The notes beneath the pieces were generated by a model. It was not told the DNA's origin and did no database searches. It saw only the letters and a list, made by a program, of their open reading frames with translations. The translations under genes were made by a program, and so were the position numbers. Below are positions 36,045 to 48,173 of a DNA stretch of 64,000 bases, piece by piece. The stretch's first letter is position 1, and each line of letters begins with the position of its first letter. The DNA comes from Gibbula magus. Taxonomy: Eukaryota; Mollusca; Gastropoda; Trochida; Trochidae. The stretch covers positions 12,122,708 through 12,186,707 of the forward strand of contig OW388304.1 of NCBI GenBank assembly GCA_936450465.1, written 5' to 3'.

Positions 36045-36610
36045 AACAGAACATTAAGCAATTACAAATATATAATAAAATGTATACATATAGAAATGAC
36101 AAAAGTCTAAAGAGTAAATAAAATATCTTTGCGTACATGTAAAATTGCTTTGCAGGTTTTGGCACTTGCGTGTACAATCCTTGGGCTGGCCAGGATGAAA
36201 CATAATTTAACATCATCCTTTTGTTGATTAAAATCAGGCAAACATCATTACATTTAACTAAAAGATTTTCACGAACATCATTATAAACTGGACATTTAAG
36301 TAAAACATGCATCTCATCTTCCACACGGTTACAAAAGCGCCCAGTTTAATTTTTTATCGGGGCAACCCCACATCTGAATACTGCTAAGGATCTTCTGTTA
36401 CGTCTGGACATGGGACGTTTGTTGTAGTACTCCGCTTTGATTGGTTGTACAAATGTAGAGACGCAGTGTATTACAACCATTGCCATATTGCCGTTTATTT
36501 TATTTATTGCACTTTCCCGAGTTTCTCTGAACTTCTTAAAAACACCTTCTTCACTTTCGTGGCAATCCGTCTATAACGAAAGTTGTTTTCTGTTGGAATG
36601 AATATATCTA
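36043..36610 (-). pseudogene. 3' end of a non-LTR retrotransposon (LINE) reverse transcriptase ORF
   Basis: The minus strand encodes the C-terminal part of a LINE ORF2-type protein. First comes an R-R-x-LAVFRCGVAPI segment (about 36,350-36,400). A frame with a stop in between leads to a Cys/His region, RFCNRVEDEMHVLLKCPVYN, the zinc-knuckle-like end typical of many invertebrate LINEs, followed by DVRENLL. The frame then drifts into the AT tract. Only the last 0.5-0.6 kb is present, as is usual for 5'-truncated LINE insertions. It is absent from copy A. The clade cannot be assigned from this fragment. Confidence 0.75.
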
Positions 36611-36970
36611 GCACAAGGGCTTTGTATTTAAGAAGGATTTTAGAATATTATGGTAGAATGCTTACCCAGTTCCGTAAATCTGTCTGTATCTTCAAGAAAA
36701 TTACAATATAGTTTCAGAAGACTTGTGAAAAACTCCCACCTGTTACAATATGTCATAGTTTTTTCTACAGTGTGACTCATGATAAGTTTGAACAGATATG
36801 TTTGTCAGCTGCAGGAAGCCCTTGACAGGTGGTCGACTAACTATTATACCTGGTATGCTGACATATGCCAGAACTAATTGGTCCGAAGATGAATGAAGTG
36901 TATGCAGTATTGGTTTAACATTATTTGGTGTGTTTGTTTATTGACCAGAGTATTGCAGTGTAATATTTAT

Positions 36971-39149
36971 ATAGCAACTGTAAAACTAAAAAACAACGTT
37001 TAGTATCCTCTTATATTCTATGTAGTATAAGCGCATACAGTCCTTATAACAACGACACGCATTTTACATCTGTCCCCATAAGAAGTAGAATCAGATCAGG
37101 CATAGATGGCGCTCTTGGCAATGCTTCATTCTAAACTGTAAATTCTTACTTCCACTTCAAGACATTGAGACAGAAATCAATGGCTTGAGCTGTCGTGGTT
37201 TTCCTTTTTAAACCCATCACATACGCCTTGATTACGGCACCTGCTGTCAGTGTCGACAATAATATATATTGGATTAACAGTAAAGTATAGTATGATCAGA
37301 TGTACAGGTGTATACATGTACATGTCATCAACTGTATTTTTATGTCCAATTGCATAATGAACTATTAACCAGTGTGATTGTCACTTCAGTAGTTTCACAT
37401 TACTGTGATGTTATGTGATGTGTTAGTCATTGCAATCAATATGGATTCATGTATTCAAAACTGTTTATAGCCTTTCCAACATGATTAAAAACTATATAAA
37501 GTGAGCTCATTTAATGTTGAGAACATCCACATCTTTGATATGCAGAATAAATAGATTTCTTAATGATTTTATTTGTTTGTTACTCATTTGGCAATTATGA
37601 ATTTGAAGGAAAACAAAATAATTATATATAAGAGTAACAATCATTTGCAAATAACAACGGCAGAGAGTAGGATACTGAATATTTTATATCTCTTCACGTG
37701 CACATGAAGTGTTAAAACTTCCTTTTCGTAGCGGTTTTCTGGGTAAAATATTTGGTATTTTAAGGTAAACATTTTATGAGCTATTGAAATATATTTTAGT
37801 ATAGAATTAGTTCAGCATAATGTAGCTTCTTGGAGTTGCATGTATTGACGCATCATTAGTGTGGTACAACAAGTCAATCGCCCCTTTTTGACTGTCTAGT
37901 TAAGGAGATCACAGAAATAAGAACAAATAGTATTTTGAAATTTCGAAATTAGTTTGATGGGATTCTGAAGACATGATGTAAAAGTATTTCGTATATCATT
38001 CTTGTATTTTTATGGTATCTTTTCGTTTGCCCTTGGGTGTTTAATACACATATATCACATTTCAAAGTGGAACACGGAGGTAAGGTGTACCACTGCAAAA
38101 ACTGCTTTATTAACAGGATACTGCAAACTTGACATTCTTTCATGTCGTTTTACCACACTTGTCATAGAATAACCATACGATCCTGCTGTGCAAAACTAAT
38201 CGGGCGTCACTTTAGAGACATGGAAATCACACTCATCACACACCTGTCTACTGCAACACCTTTAAGTCAATGTGTAGTCAAGCAATTATTGACGAACTGG
38301 GCACAACTCAACATATACAACAATGTTTTGATCAAGTTATAGAGGAAACACCTGCTGAAACTCACAATGAATAATCAACTATAACCTTTGAATCTCGTGA
38401 AGTAAACAACGAGGATTGTAACAGGTTGTTTTTTTTACATTGGAGTAAGTTTATCAAAGTATTAACAATCTTTAACACAAGCCATCACCCGAACCTGATA
38501 GAATACTGAATGAAAGATTCATATCAAATGGAGATTATATAAAGCAATTACTGACAAAGTTTTTCAATCTAAGTGTAAATGTGTGCTAGACTCACACACC
38601 CAGGCTATCTGTTTAGGTCAATTGAAAAGTCACACTAATGAGTACATATATACATATACAGCTGCACAATGAAAGTTTATTACAGGTGAACGTACAATAA
38701 ATGACTAATCTCGCACGTCACACGTGTGTAACAACGTTACCCTAAGTTGCAAAGATTTGATTGTATAACCAATGACCTAGTTGCAATGCAATAACATACA
38801 TTGTCTACTTTCTTATAAGAAGGTCTTTGCTGGTGAAAATACTTGGGGGTGCAACACCTTTTTATACTATGTATAAATGATAAAATGACATCTTAAAACA
38901 GCCTCTTGTTCCACGGAAACCACCAATAATGGAAGTTACACACCAGTCTAACCCAAGAAGCAAATATAGTGATCATTGTTAACTTATGTCTGGTGCTTGA
39001 TGGAGCAAGCTTATATAGCTATGGATATGTGTTCCGGATAATTGCAACAAATATCTTTCTTTTTAAAATTCGAACCCTACAAAGGCACCTATAGGTATCA
39101 TGGAACATAAACAATTCCCAACACGTTACGGTTTTAGTCATGTTTTCAC
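36971..39149. other. Intergenic stretch without recognised features
   Basis: AT-rich, with no coding signal or clear repeat that I can identify. Confidence 0.55.
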
Positions 39150-39430
39150 TAACCCTAAACAGCCAAACATTAATTCACATATGTCTAAAAGTTAAAAGGC
39201 ACATCTAGTGACCATGGTTGACAGGTATACAAAGTTTGGTAGAGCTAGCATGTACATAGTTTGAGAGATACGATCCGGACAAAATGACTTTCTCAATACA
39301 ACAAATTATAACGGTTGACTTGTGTGCCATGTTTGGTGAAGCTAGTATGTATACTTTAGGAGATATGCTCCGGACAAAATTTCAGGACAGAGGGACGGAC
39401 AGATTGAAGATTATATACCCTCTCTTACGA
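39150..39430. repeat. Degenerate pearl/HINE-like core repeat
   Basis: Two loose units share GAGATA-x-GATCCGGACAAAAT-like text and GTTTGGT-GA-GCTAG-type text, and they end with GGGACGGACAG. This wording and the ACGG run match the 3' part of the better preserved elements at 40,755 and 50,353. The termini are not identifiable. The stretch from here to 40,539 shows nothing else. Confidence 0.5.
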
Positions 39431-40539
39431 TATAAGACGGGAATGTTTTCCTAAAAGTCATTCCTGTACATGTAAGCCTGGGGAAAGATGCTTGAACTCT
39501 ACAATCTACCAACAAATCCGTGCATGGAAAGCTTCTCACATCTGACATTGCCATGGGCAACAATCACTAGTTATCTGACCAAACGTGCTATCTTTGTAAG
39601 TACTTATATGGTCAATGTTCGAGAGTATTCCATGTCAGTTGTCTGGAGACCCCTTCAGCGTTAAAACTTATAAGAGAAAGACAGTAAGTGTCACTCCGGG
39701 TCATTCCCTCATCCCCCCAACATAGGTTAGTCAAGTCAATTTATTTCAGACTGACTGTTGCAACTGGATCACTTTGTCGGCTAGAAATAGAACTAGAAAC
39801 CTGATTGGTTTCTTTCAGAGTTTGTAAGCTGATATTTGCCAAAGACACCTCCTAATGGTATTTTGGGAATAACGTAGTATAAAGCTTACTGGTTTAATGT
39901 GTTATCATTTATTTCCATATTTCTAAAAACAAACCCAGGTTGCTGACCGCAAAGGGTCTGAGGAAGATATTGAAATCTCACACACTATTAAATAGCTGTA
40001 AACGATTTTCCTGAAACCTGAAAATAATCCACATGATTAGTCAGATAGACCCTTATTGTGTATACAATATATAATTGCCAAAATGGCGTGTGCACATGAA
40101 TTGTATATAATAGTACGTTTTTCAGTTATTAACAAGAGCATCTAAACAATTAATAATGAATAATCAATACAAATATAGCCACTCATATAAAATAGTATTG
40201 AATGGGTTTTTAAACATTACGTATTTTAAGTCCTGAAGGAACCATTGTGCGTGTGTGGGTTCATATTTGTTTGGTTATATGATTTTCATAATGCTTCCTG
40301 ATCAGTTATGCCTGTAAAATGTTACAAATCATGAATGCTTCATTCAATTCCCCTCACCTTTTGCAGCTTAATGAATCAATGTTTAGTATAATACACATGT
40401 TTCATACCTAAATAATTATTCATTAATATCCATTTAGCGTTTAATGCACTCCAATAGAATTATACGCCCTATTGGTGCTTACCCTGAGTGTATAATAGGG
40501 AAATGCTAACGGATAAATTTAACGCGCAAAAGAAATGAC

Positions 40540-41393
40540 TTAAGGATGTCCGCTCCTTCCTGTTGAACTTCAAAAACGAAATATGATTAAGTAAAGATTT
40601 TTTCTCATCTTTATTTACTTCATGATATTCTACATCATCTACATACTTTTAAAAACAAATGAAACAAAGAAAATGTGACTTTAGAACCTCCAAGAAGTGT
40701 TTAAACAGTATAAATGGCCTAAATGTGACTAACAAGAGTCATCAGAAGATGACATATCCCACCGGTTCCACACAATTTGTAAAACACATCCTTTCTCTGA
40801 ACAAAGTCCAAATTCAAAAAGTTTCTATGGAAACGAATTTTTTTTTTTCAGAAATCTGAAAATATCAAAAGGCACCACTTCAGTTGGTGGGTAATACACA
40901 TGGAAAGTTTCAGAAAGATAATTATCATGAACGGTTTTCGAGTTCTGCCCCGGAAACGAAATGATTACGGACGGACGGACAGACGGCCGGGGTGATGACT
41001 ATATCCCACGGTATTACATACCGGTGGGATAATAAGGGGGGTTTTCAGGTACATTTTGTGTCAAAGCTTAAAAAACCCACACTACCACATACATTTTTTC
41101 GTCGATTTCGGTAGAGTAACATGAACTTTATAACATAACAAAAAAGGAAAAAAAGTTTAATACTAGAAATGTAGTATTTTAAAGTTTTTAGCAGTTTTTT
41201 TCTCATTTTCCCATAGACTCCCATGTTAAAATTGTACTTCACCCCCACTGTCTTACAGGCGTCATATCTCGAAAAAAACCACACTACCCCCTATTTTTTA
41301 ATGCTGATTTTCCAATCATATACTTTGATCTTTTAAAAGATATAAGTACGAAAAAAAGTTTAATACTATAAATTTGAGGAGCGAACATCCTTA
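40540..41393. mobile_element. Non-autonomous element with 18-bp terminal inverted repeats, carrying a nested element
   Basis: The left end TTAAGGATGTCCGCTCCT (40,540-40,557) matches the reverse complement of 41,376-41,393 with one mismatch. Inside, two units of about 205 bases (about 41,068-41,172 and 41,272-41,376) share CACACTACC and AAAAAAAGTTTAATACTA. A second element (40,755-41,032) is inserted within it. No coding sequence is present. Confidence 0.75.
40755..41032. mobile_element. Pearl/HINE-like non-autonomous element (nested)
   Basis: The 5' motif TATCCCACCGGT (40,755-40,766) reappears as the stem of a 3' hairpin (ATCCCACGG, loop, CCGGTGGGAT, about 41,003-41,030). Between them lie one core unit with AAAGGCACCACTTC and a run ACGGACGGACGGAC. 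This layout is that of Helentron-derived HINE/pearl elements of bivalves; the assignment rests on layout, not on sequence identity. Confidence 0.65.
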
Positions 41394-42194
41394 ACATTGA
41401 GCAATGCTGGCAGTCTCCAGATGACAAAACTGATTAGCGACCATCAACTCAATATTTCAAACCAACCGTATATTCAAAATTACATATTTATATATCTTCA
41501 ACAAGATTTATAAGAGCGGAAGGTAACAATTAAACCAACTGACAGCAATTAAGCATACCCACAGTTGGGGTAATACTAATATTTAACCAGTTCATCCTTA
41601 TGTTGCCAATACTTGTCAGAAGCATCGACTGATATGACAAGGCGTCGATGAGTGAAAAGTTTAGTATGTATTCATGTTAAACATAAGTTTAATTTCTAAA
41701 ACATTCTAGAGCGTATCTAGAAGGTTCCAAGTGCGTTAAAAGTGTGTTACAACAAATGATCAGTCTTGTCTTAAATCAGGTGTTGAGCTCCGCCAACAAT
41801 AGCACACAGCATCAAACATGTGTCACCACTCGCAAAACGTAGTTCACAGGAAAAATAAATAACGTATTTCAGTTATGGTTCTTCCATACTTTACATACTT
41901 TATTGTGACATGAATGTATGAACTGTTATAGCGGGATACAACATGACCCTTAATGCTTATTACTTGCGTTTACATTTCCTTCCAATTATTCATTGAAATT
42001 GTATACAGTAAAACTGATAAGATAATATTTAATACTCAAGTTAAATGAGAGGATGTGGTGCAATTCACTGATTACACAAGAAATACAATTAAAATCTCGA
42101 TTCAAAGGTATGTATATTCTGTGTTACAATCTTACTTGTTTATATGTCCAGTTGAGACTCTCTGTGTATACTAAACAGAATGAATAAACATCTT

Positions 42195-42285
42195 CATTCA
42201 CAACTATTTCAGGACAAGAAAAGACTGATTACCACGCAGCGCTGTCAGCTAAGAAGACATAGTGCTTTCTGGTGCCAGTGAGTCG
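42195..42285. repeat. Segment repeated in inverted orientation at 60,065-60,150
   Basis: About 90 bases, including GGACAAGAAAAGACTGATT and GTCAGCTAAGAAGACATAGT, match the reverse complement of the distant segment with few changes. An acceptor-like TTTCAG and a donor-like GTGAGT flank an open frame here, but the other copy lacks the donor and most coding differences change amino acids. I regard it as a dispersed repeat or old element, not a proven exon. Confidence 0.75.
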
Positions 42286-42689
42286 GCACATCAATCTATC
42301 AACGTGAAACGTATAGAAACTTTACTGTCCAGCAACGGCAGATATTTATTAAAATACGTGTGTATTATAAACTGATAATTCGTATAAAATCCATGTTATT
42401 TGACAGTGTAATCTTGCGAAGTTCAGATCTCTGACAATACTCAATCAGACTGGAGCATAATCAATTTCATACGAGTGATATATTACCTCTGTAAGTTGCA
42501 GTAAGAAGTGTGTAGTGTTGCATCAAACAACACTAAATAGGATAATAATGCAACTTTAAAACAACATTTATACATACATGTCATAGTAAGTGCATAAACG
42601 AAACAACATACACATTATTACAATATATAAATTTGAGTACTTTATCCTCACAAATAATGTGTAGGCCTGTACGTAATAAATAGATATTA

Positions 42690-42840
42690 TATATATATAG
42701 CCCTGTTTTATAGTATTTCCAGTCGAAATGTATATTTGATTATCTAATATTTGGCATACTCTGGAATTAAGATCGCGAATTCATGTTAACCTATTTGCTC
42801 TGATATGGAAAATGTTGTGTAAATATCATGTGTCATTTTT
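42690..42840. repeat. Segment repeated in direct orientation at 61,465-61,600
   Basis: Shared text includes TAGTATTTCCAGTCG, GAATTCATGTTAAC and ATATGGAAAATGTTGTG. Together with the neighbouring inverted match, it means that this 0.7 kb region and 59.9-61.6 kb are related through a rearranged duplication. Confidence 0.75.
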
Positions 42841-42988
42841 CAAAATGCAACTAGAGAGCGCGATGCAACGGGTATAAAGCTAATAAAGGAATATGCTGTA
42901 ATAACTGGTGTGATCTTATGGTTGGCGGAATCGGACGGTGATAAAGAGATATAACTAGATGAGCGTTTGCGGGACACCGCAAAAGCAG

Positions 42989-44041
42989 AGCAGCTCCGAA
43001 ACTTTGGGTCTCGCCTTTCCCTGTTCCGCCTTCTCCTCACCATAAATAACATGGGAATTATTTTGACCAAAATTTGTTCATTATTCTAGTTATTCTAACA
43101 AGTCTGGGGTCACTTTTCACAAGTTTGTTCTTAAAACCTATTTCTCATTTCAAAGTTGGATCAAAGGATTGACATGGCCTTAACCAATATCTCATGACCT
43201 TGACCTTCAAGGTCACACCATCAATGATTACTTTTCAATGTGTACAACAATCATGCAACGACTCAAAGTGTTCATTTTTAACAAAAGGCATTTTCACAAT
43301 AGCATGCTTAAGTTGTGACCTTGACCTTTGACAGATTTTAGCGAAAACGTTTTCAAATCTTGGTCTTTCTCCATAGTTGATATATACCAAATAAGAGCCT
43401 GACGGCACACAAATGTTTGAAGTTATGGTGTTTACAAGGATTGTTGTAGTGATTTAAGAACTCACGACCTTGACCTTTGACCTTGAATGTGATCCTGTCA
43501 AAATAATTCCACTGGTGTACAAGAAAGAAGCTATATATATGAGGTGTTGATACCTTCATGGAAAACAGTTATTTCGTGAGTTCAAAACTGGTGACCTTGA
43601 CCCTATCTCGTGACCTTTAAAATTCAAGGTCACACAATCAGTGATCACAAAAGTTGAAATGAGACATTTTTTGAGACATTTTTGCAAAAGCATGCTTAAG
43701 TTGTTACCTCGCTATGACCTTGACCTTTGACGGATGTTAGCGAAAACCTTTTCAAATCTTGGCCTTTCTACATAGTTGATATACACCAAATAATAGCCTG
43801 ATAGCACAAATATTTTTTAAGTTATCGTGTTTACAAGGATTTTTGTTTAGCTATTTCAGAAGTTGACCTTTGACCTTGAATGTGAACATGTCAAAACAAT
43901 TCCCCAGGGGCATAAGTAAGAAGTTATGTATATGAGTTCTCAAAACCTTCTGGGAAAAAAGTTATAGCGAATACAAAACGCGCCGGCGGCGGCGAAAACT
44001 GCGCAAAAACTGATAGCAGCTCCGACTAAGACGGAGCTGCT
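42989..44041. mobile_element. Pearl/HINE-like element with GACCTTGACCTTTG core repeats
   Basis: The 5' motif AGCAGCTCCG (42,989-42,998) recurs as both arms of a 3' hairpin (44,015-44,024 and 44,032-44,041). Two core units of about 390-400 bases lie between them (about 43,190-43,570 and 43,600-43,980). They share GACCTTGACCTTTGAC, TTTTCAAATCTTGG and CATAGTTGATATA, each followed by a TTATAGCGA- or TTATTTCGTGA-type end. A GC-rich (CGG)n stretch precedes the hairpin. Open frames inside are not coding. Confidence 0.7.
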
Positions 44042-44887
44042 AATAAACTTTGTGATATGAGATTAACATTGATATGCACAATCAATTTGTAGTCTTTGTC
44101 TGCAGCAATACGTGTAATTAGAAGCTGGTAATTAGGTGTTTGCATTTCAATAATGAGTCTCATTCGTAGAGTTCAAGTACTGCTTATCTCAACAGACATG
44201 CTAAGCTGAGACAGTTCATCTAAGTACTCCTCTGCCACAAGAAGGGCATAGAAAGATCAGACTCTTCTACCTCAGTTAACCAATCCTTCCACTCCATTTC
44301 AATTCTCCTGATGTGTTTCTAGACAAAGAGAGCAATTAAACACACTTGATGAAATATAGAGTAAGCCAGACATGGAATGCAAGTAATGTGTTACTTTGGA
44401 GTCGACAAGTTACTGATTGACTTGTTTTCATTTGAAATCTGTTTGTCAAATGCTGATGTTATATGGAGAGTTTCACCAAGTGTATTCATACATATATATG
44501 AACAAGAGTTGATTAAAAGTTATTTTTTACTTTAATCAACGAGTGTTGATATATTTGATATTTATTTTCAACATTTTTTAGCAAAATAAACAACATAATC
44601 TGAGCTTCATTTAGCTTCTTCAACAGTGGTCTCTACGCGGGCACAGCATTGTGACGTCATCAGCATTTTCGCAAGAATGGTTACACATCAGGTTTGTGAC
44701 GACATAGCATTGTCAGCAGTGTTCTCAGTGATGTCAAAGCCTTGTGATTGTATGTCAAAGGGTAAAAAAGTCACGCATCACTATCTCAAAACTAGCTATC
44801 AGCAAATGCTGTATGCTTCAAGGAGACGTTTAAGAAGTGTTAAGATTGATACTATAAGAATAATCAACGAGTTGCGAGGAAGTAAAT

Positions 44888-44973
44888 GATTATCTGTCCC
44901 GAGTTAATTTTGTGATAAACTCCGAACTTTAGCGTGGAGTTTCACATAGTAATTCACAAGGGACAGATAATTC
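44888..44973. repeat. Foldback element with 36-38 base arms
   Basis: Arms at 44,888-44,923 and 44,936-44,973 share TATCTGTCCC / GGGACAGATA and AACTCC / GGAGTT. The text resembles the foldback at 12,982 (TGTCCCGAGT) and is also followed by a TGTCA-GGCAG-GCAT-type stretch, so both may be one family. Confidence 0.8.
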
Positions 44974-45827
44974 TTAATAACATGATGTCACGGCAGTGCA
45001 TCCGGCCACTCTTGCATGCTTCTTCACCTTGCAAGTTAGTAATGTAAAAACGGTCTCGAAAACATAGATTGCACATGATTTTCTATTGTATTTGTTTTAC
45101 TGACGTGTGACTTGAAAATGGTATGCATGAAATTGTTCATCTATATGATTTAGTAAAATTGTAAAGCTTAGCAATTCATGAATGGGCGTAAATTAAGTAG
45201 TTCCGTCAACCAATCGAAACGCAAGTTATATTTAGAAAAACTGTAATTCCCATGACAGGGGTCGATTTCATCATTTACAACGTGCACTGGTGCATGTGAA
45301 AATTGCTGAGTGCACCCTATTTTGAAATACAGGGTGCACCCAGTGCACGTTACTTTTTTTGTACAAACTAAGACTGTAATACAAAGACATTTTAGAACAC
45401 GAAAATTTACACTGCAATCGCCGATTCGATCGCTTACTTTTACTTCCGTTTCAATCCAAAACCAGTTATTTATTGCTCACACTCTAATCCGTAAAGGAAT
45501 GTAAACCGGTTTCATTTGTGATCCGGTTTGTTTATATTTCATAGAAAACATACAGAGACCATCAAACCGGTTCTAAATGTTCGTTTTGAATAATTAATCT
45601 TCGAGTCTTCCGGAGATGTAGGCCAACCAATCAGAGTGAGAGAATGGAAAGTTAGTCTTGAATATTTATCTTTCGGCTGTATTCGACTGGTTGCGTGAAT
45701 AGATTACCCAATCAAATGTTGTTGTGACTACGTCTGTCTGTGTGTCTCGCTAGCAGACGAAGCATGCGTCAGTGTTACTACATTGAAAATAGGCAGAGTG
45801 AGACAGATAGTTTATTTTCACCTCAGC

Positions 45828-48173
45828 ATGGCTAAAACAATCGTCACTGAAAAACTTTTTAGTTACTAAAGGTTCGACATCAACGAGTGTCAGTCTTTCT
45901 AAGGCAAGTGCAGATGAAGAACTAACTAACTTAAACGTTCGTAAATCTAGTACAAGTGTGACTGTAGTCGGCGATGTCATCGCCGAAAAAAGACCACGTG
46001 ACACACATGACACTGAACAAAAGAAATGTGATGACGTGAAAAAAAAGAAAACATATTCTTTTTGTGAATCTTGGATGTCTGGCAGTGAATGGCTAAGCTT
46101 TAGTGAGACTGACAAATCCATGTTCTGCACTTTCTGTCAAAAGCACGATAAAACTGGTAAACAAAATTCGTTTCGTATTGGTTGCTCTTCAATACGGCTT
46201 CATCAAATTAAAGTTCACGAAAGTAGTGAATTGCACAAACGGTCCGTAAATTCAGAGTTGGCCACTATTTGTAGTACATCGAAACTACCTCTGGAACAAG
46301 CGGTTATGAAGATTGACTTTAAAAATACAGATACATTAATGGCGTTATTTAAAGTAGCATACTTTATTGCCGTGAATGAGAAACCTTACACAGAATCAGA
46401 TTTTCCAAACCTCATTGACTTGTTGAAGATGCTTGGTGTAGATGTAGGGCACAGTTATTCTACAGACAAGAAAGCCAGAGAATTTATTATGTCTATCAAT
46501 GAAACCATTTTGAAAGATATTATTTCTGAACTGAAAAGTGCCGAGTTCTTTTCTGTTCTCTGCGATGGCACGACAGATGTAAGCACAAATGAACAAGAAA
46601 TTATGTTCATTCGTTATGTTCATGATGGCAAACCAAAATCAGTCTTTGTTTGTGTTTCATCTGTCGTCAAGGCCGATGCAGTTCACATAAAGTAAGCACT
46701 AGAAGCCATGATAACTTCCAAACTAGGTTATGGGGTGGCAGACTGGCAAATGAGTCTTGTCGGGGTGTGCTTCGATGGTGCGTCGGTCATGATGGTGTGC
46801 CGGAGTGGAGTTGTTGTAGGACTGAAGACACTAGCTCCTCATTTGATTGCTATACATTGCTGCGCCCACAGACTTGAACTGGTTGTGAAAGATGCAGCAA
46901 AATCATCTCCATATATGTCTGTCATCGATGGCGTGCTGTACGATATATATGGTTTTTACAAGTATTCTGCAAACAGGTGGGCAGGTCTACAAGCTGCAGC
47001 AGAGGCTCTGGGAGTTCGACTTCTGCGTCCGGTCAAGGCGTCTGGTGTGAGGTGGTTACCCCACCACGAGCGAGCAATCAAAGCCATACACCAATCATAT
47101 GACGCCCTTGTCACTCACCTTGAAAATGAGGCAAAAATGGGGAACAAAGACAACCAGGAAAAAGCAAGGAAAATACTGATGAACCTGCAAACAATCAAAT
47201 TCGTGATGTTCTTGAACTTCTATGTTGTGTTCTTAAATTTGCTTGCGAAGCTGAGTTTGGTTTTCCAACGTAATGACACTGGACTTCACAACATACATGA
47301 TGCTGTTGAGGCAACGTCGATGTCTCTAGAGACGATGTCGTCTGATGAGGATGGACTGAGAGCAACAATGATGAAAGGGATCTCTGTCACCGAAAATCCA
47401 GACACACAAAATGAATACACTTTCAAAGGCCATGTGCTAGGGGTTCCTGAAAGAGAAGGCAATCGGTCCAGAAAAAAGTGGTCCCTGAAGATGAAGTTGA
47501 AAGTGGAATTTTAGAAGCAGCAAAAATTGTCATCACAGTTAAAGAAAATATTGCCTCACGGTTTGATTTAAAAGACGGAGTTTCGGCAAATGCGCATGTT
47601 TTAAACCCTGACTATTGGCCTAGAAGTGAACCAGATTCACTTAATGTCTTTGGTGATGAAGAAATTACAGAAATGTTCAACCACTATGAACAACCCCTGA
47701 CATCTAAAGGCTATACCTTTGAAAACGTGCTTACTCAGTGGACATCTGCTAAAATCCAAATCCTCAAATTTCGCAGATATTCACCAGAACTTGGCTTCCT
47801 TTGTCTGTGGGAGAAATTAGCTGTCTCCGAGTCGTTGAACAAACAGCATAGAAATTTACTGGCGCTTATCAGAATAATCCTGGCTTTACCTGTTAACACA
47901 GCCATTTGTGAGAGGGGATTTTCTCTCCTCAAACGAGTAAAAACAGACTGGAGATCAAAGTTGACCCCCAATAGCTTATCAGATCTTATGTCCATTCAGA
48001 TAAATGGATCCAGTTTAGAGAATTTCCAACCAGCAGTGGCACTATGGATGAGCAAGACAAAGCGCTACATCCGACACCCTAACAAGAAAGCAGTGACGTC
48101 ACAGACCAAGAGTGACCCTGAGAGTGACTATGCATGGAGCAGTGACGAGTCCGAGGACACAGAGGAGACTTAA
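45828..48173 (+). pseudogene. hAT-type transposase (ZNF862/KIAA1586-like), broken
   Basis: Would cut and paste the surrounding element. The likely start ATG is 45,828, but a run of four A (45,834-45,837) throws it out of frame after three codons; the continuous frame is entered shortly after and is clear from 45,958. A TTF-type zinc finger holds CTFCQKHDK and VHESSELHKR. Then come LCDGTTDVST (first acidic motif), an in-frame TAA at 46,693-46,695, GVCFDGASVM (second acidic motif) and HCCAHRLELV. A frame change occurs at the A run 47,472-47,477. The C-terminal hAT dimerisation region has NTAICERGFSLLKR and LSDLMSIQI and ends with an acidic tail. I considered splicing around the TAA and found no usable acceptor. 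The gene is dead, or its defects are partly assembly errors. Confidence 0.88.

Larger units (their letters stand above)
24510..36970. repeat. Segmental tandem duplication, copy B
   Basis: Partner of 8,865-22,180; block pairs are listed there. Compared with A, copy B lacks the Tc1-like relic and the 113-bp, 45-bp and 60-bp local doublings. It carries an extra 1.3 kb (about 32,400-33,700) with a minisatellite and foldback repeats, and extra sequence at 34,330-36,700 with foldbacks and a LINE end. A third, partial copy of the 10,120-10,260 / 25,650-25,830 segment sits at about 30,710-30,800. No gene is recognised; 29,390-30,120 shows nothing. Confidence 0.85.

Noticed and set aside
35896..36324. 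142-residue minus-strand open frame as one gene
   Set aside because: Only its start encodes a LINE C-terminus; the rest is translation of the AT microsatellite and flank.
42840..43070. Arg/Ser-rich minus-strand open frame
   Set aside because: It covers the 5' end of a pearl/HINE-like element and has no domain.
46690..46707. GTAAGC donor overlapping the TAA in the first hAT transposase
   Set aside because: The nearest AG is about a dozen bases away and the frame continues unchanged after the TAA, so a nonsense change is more likely than an intron.
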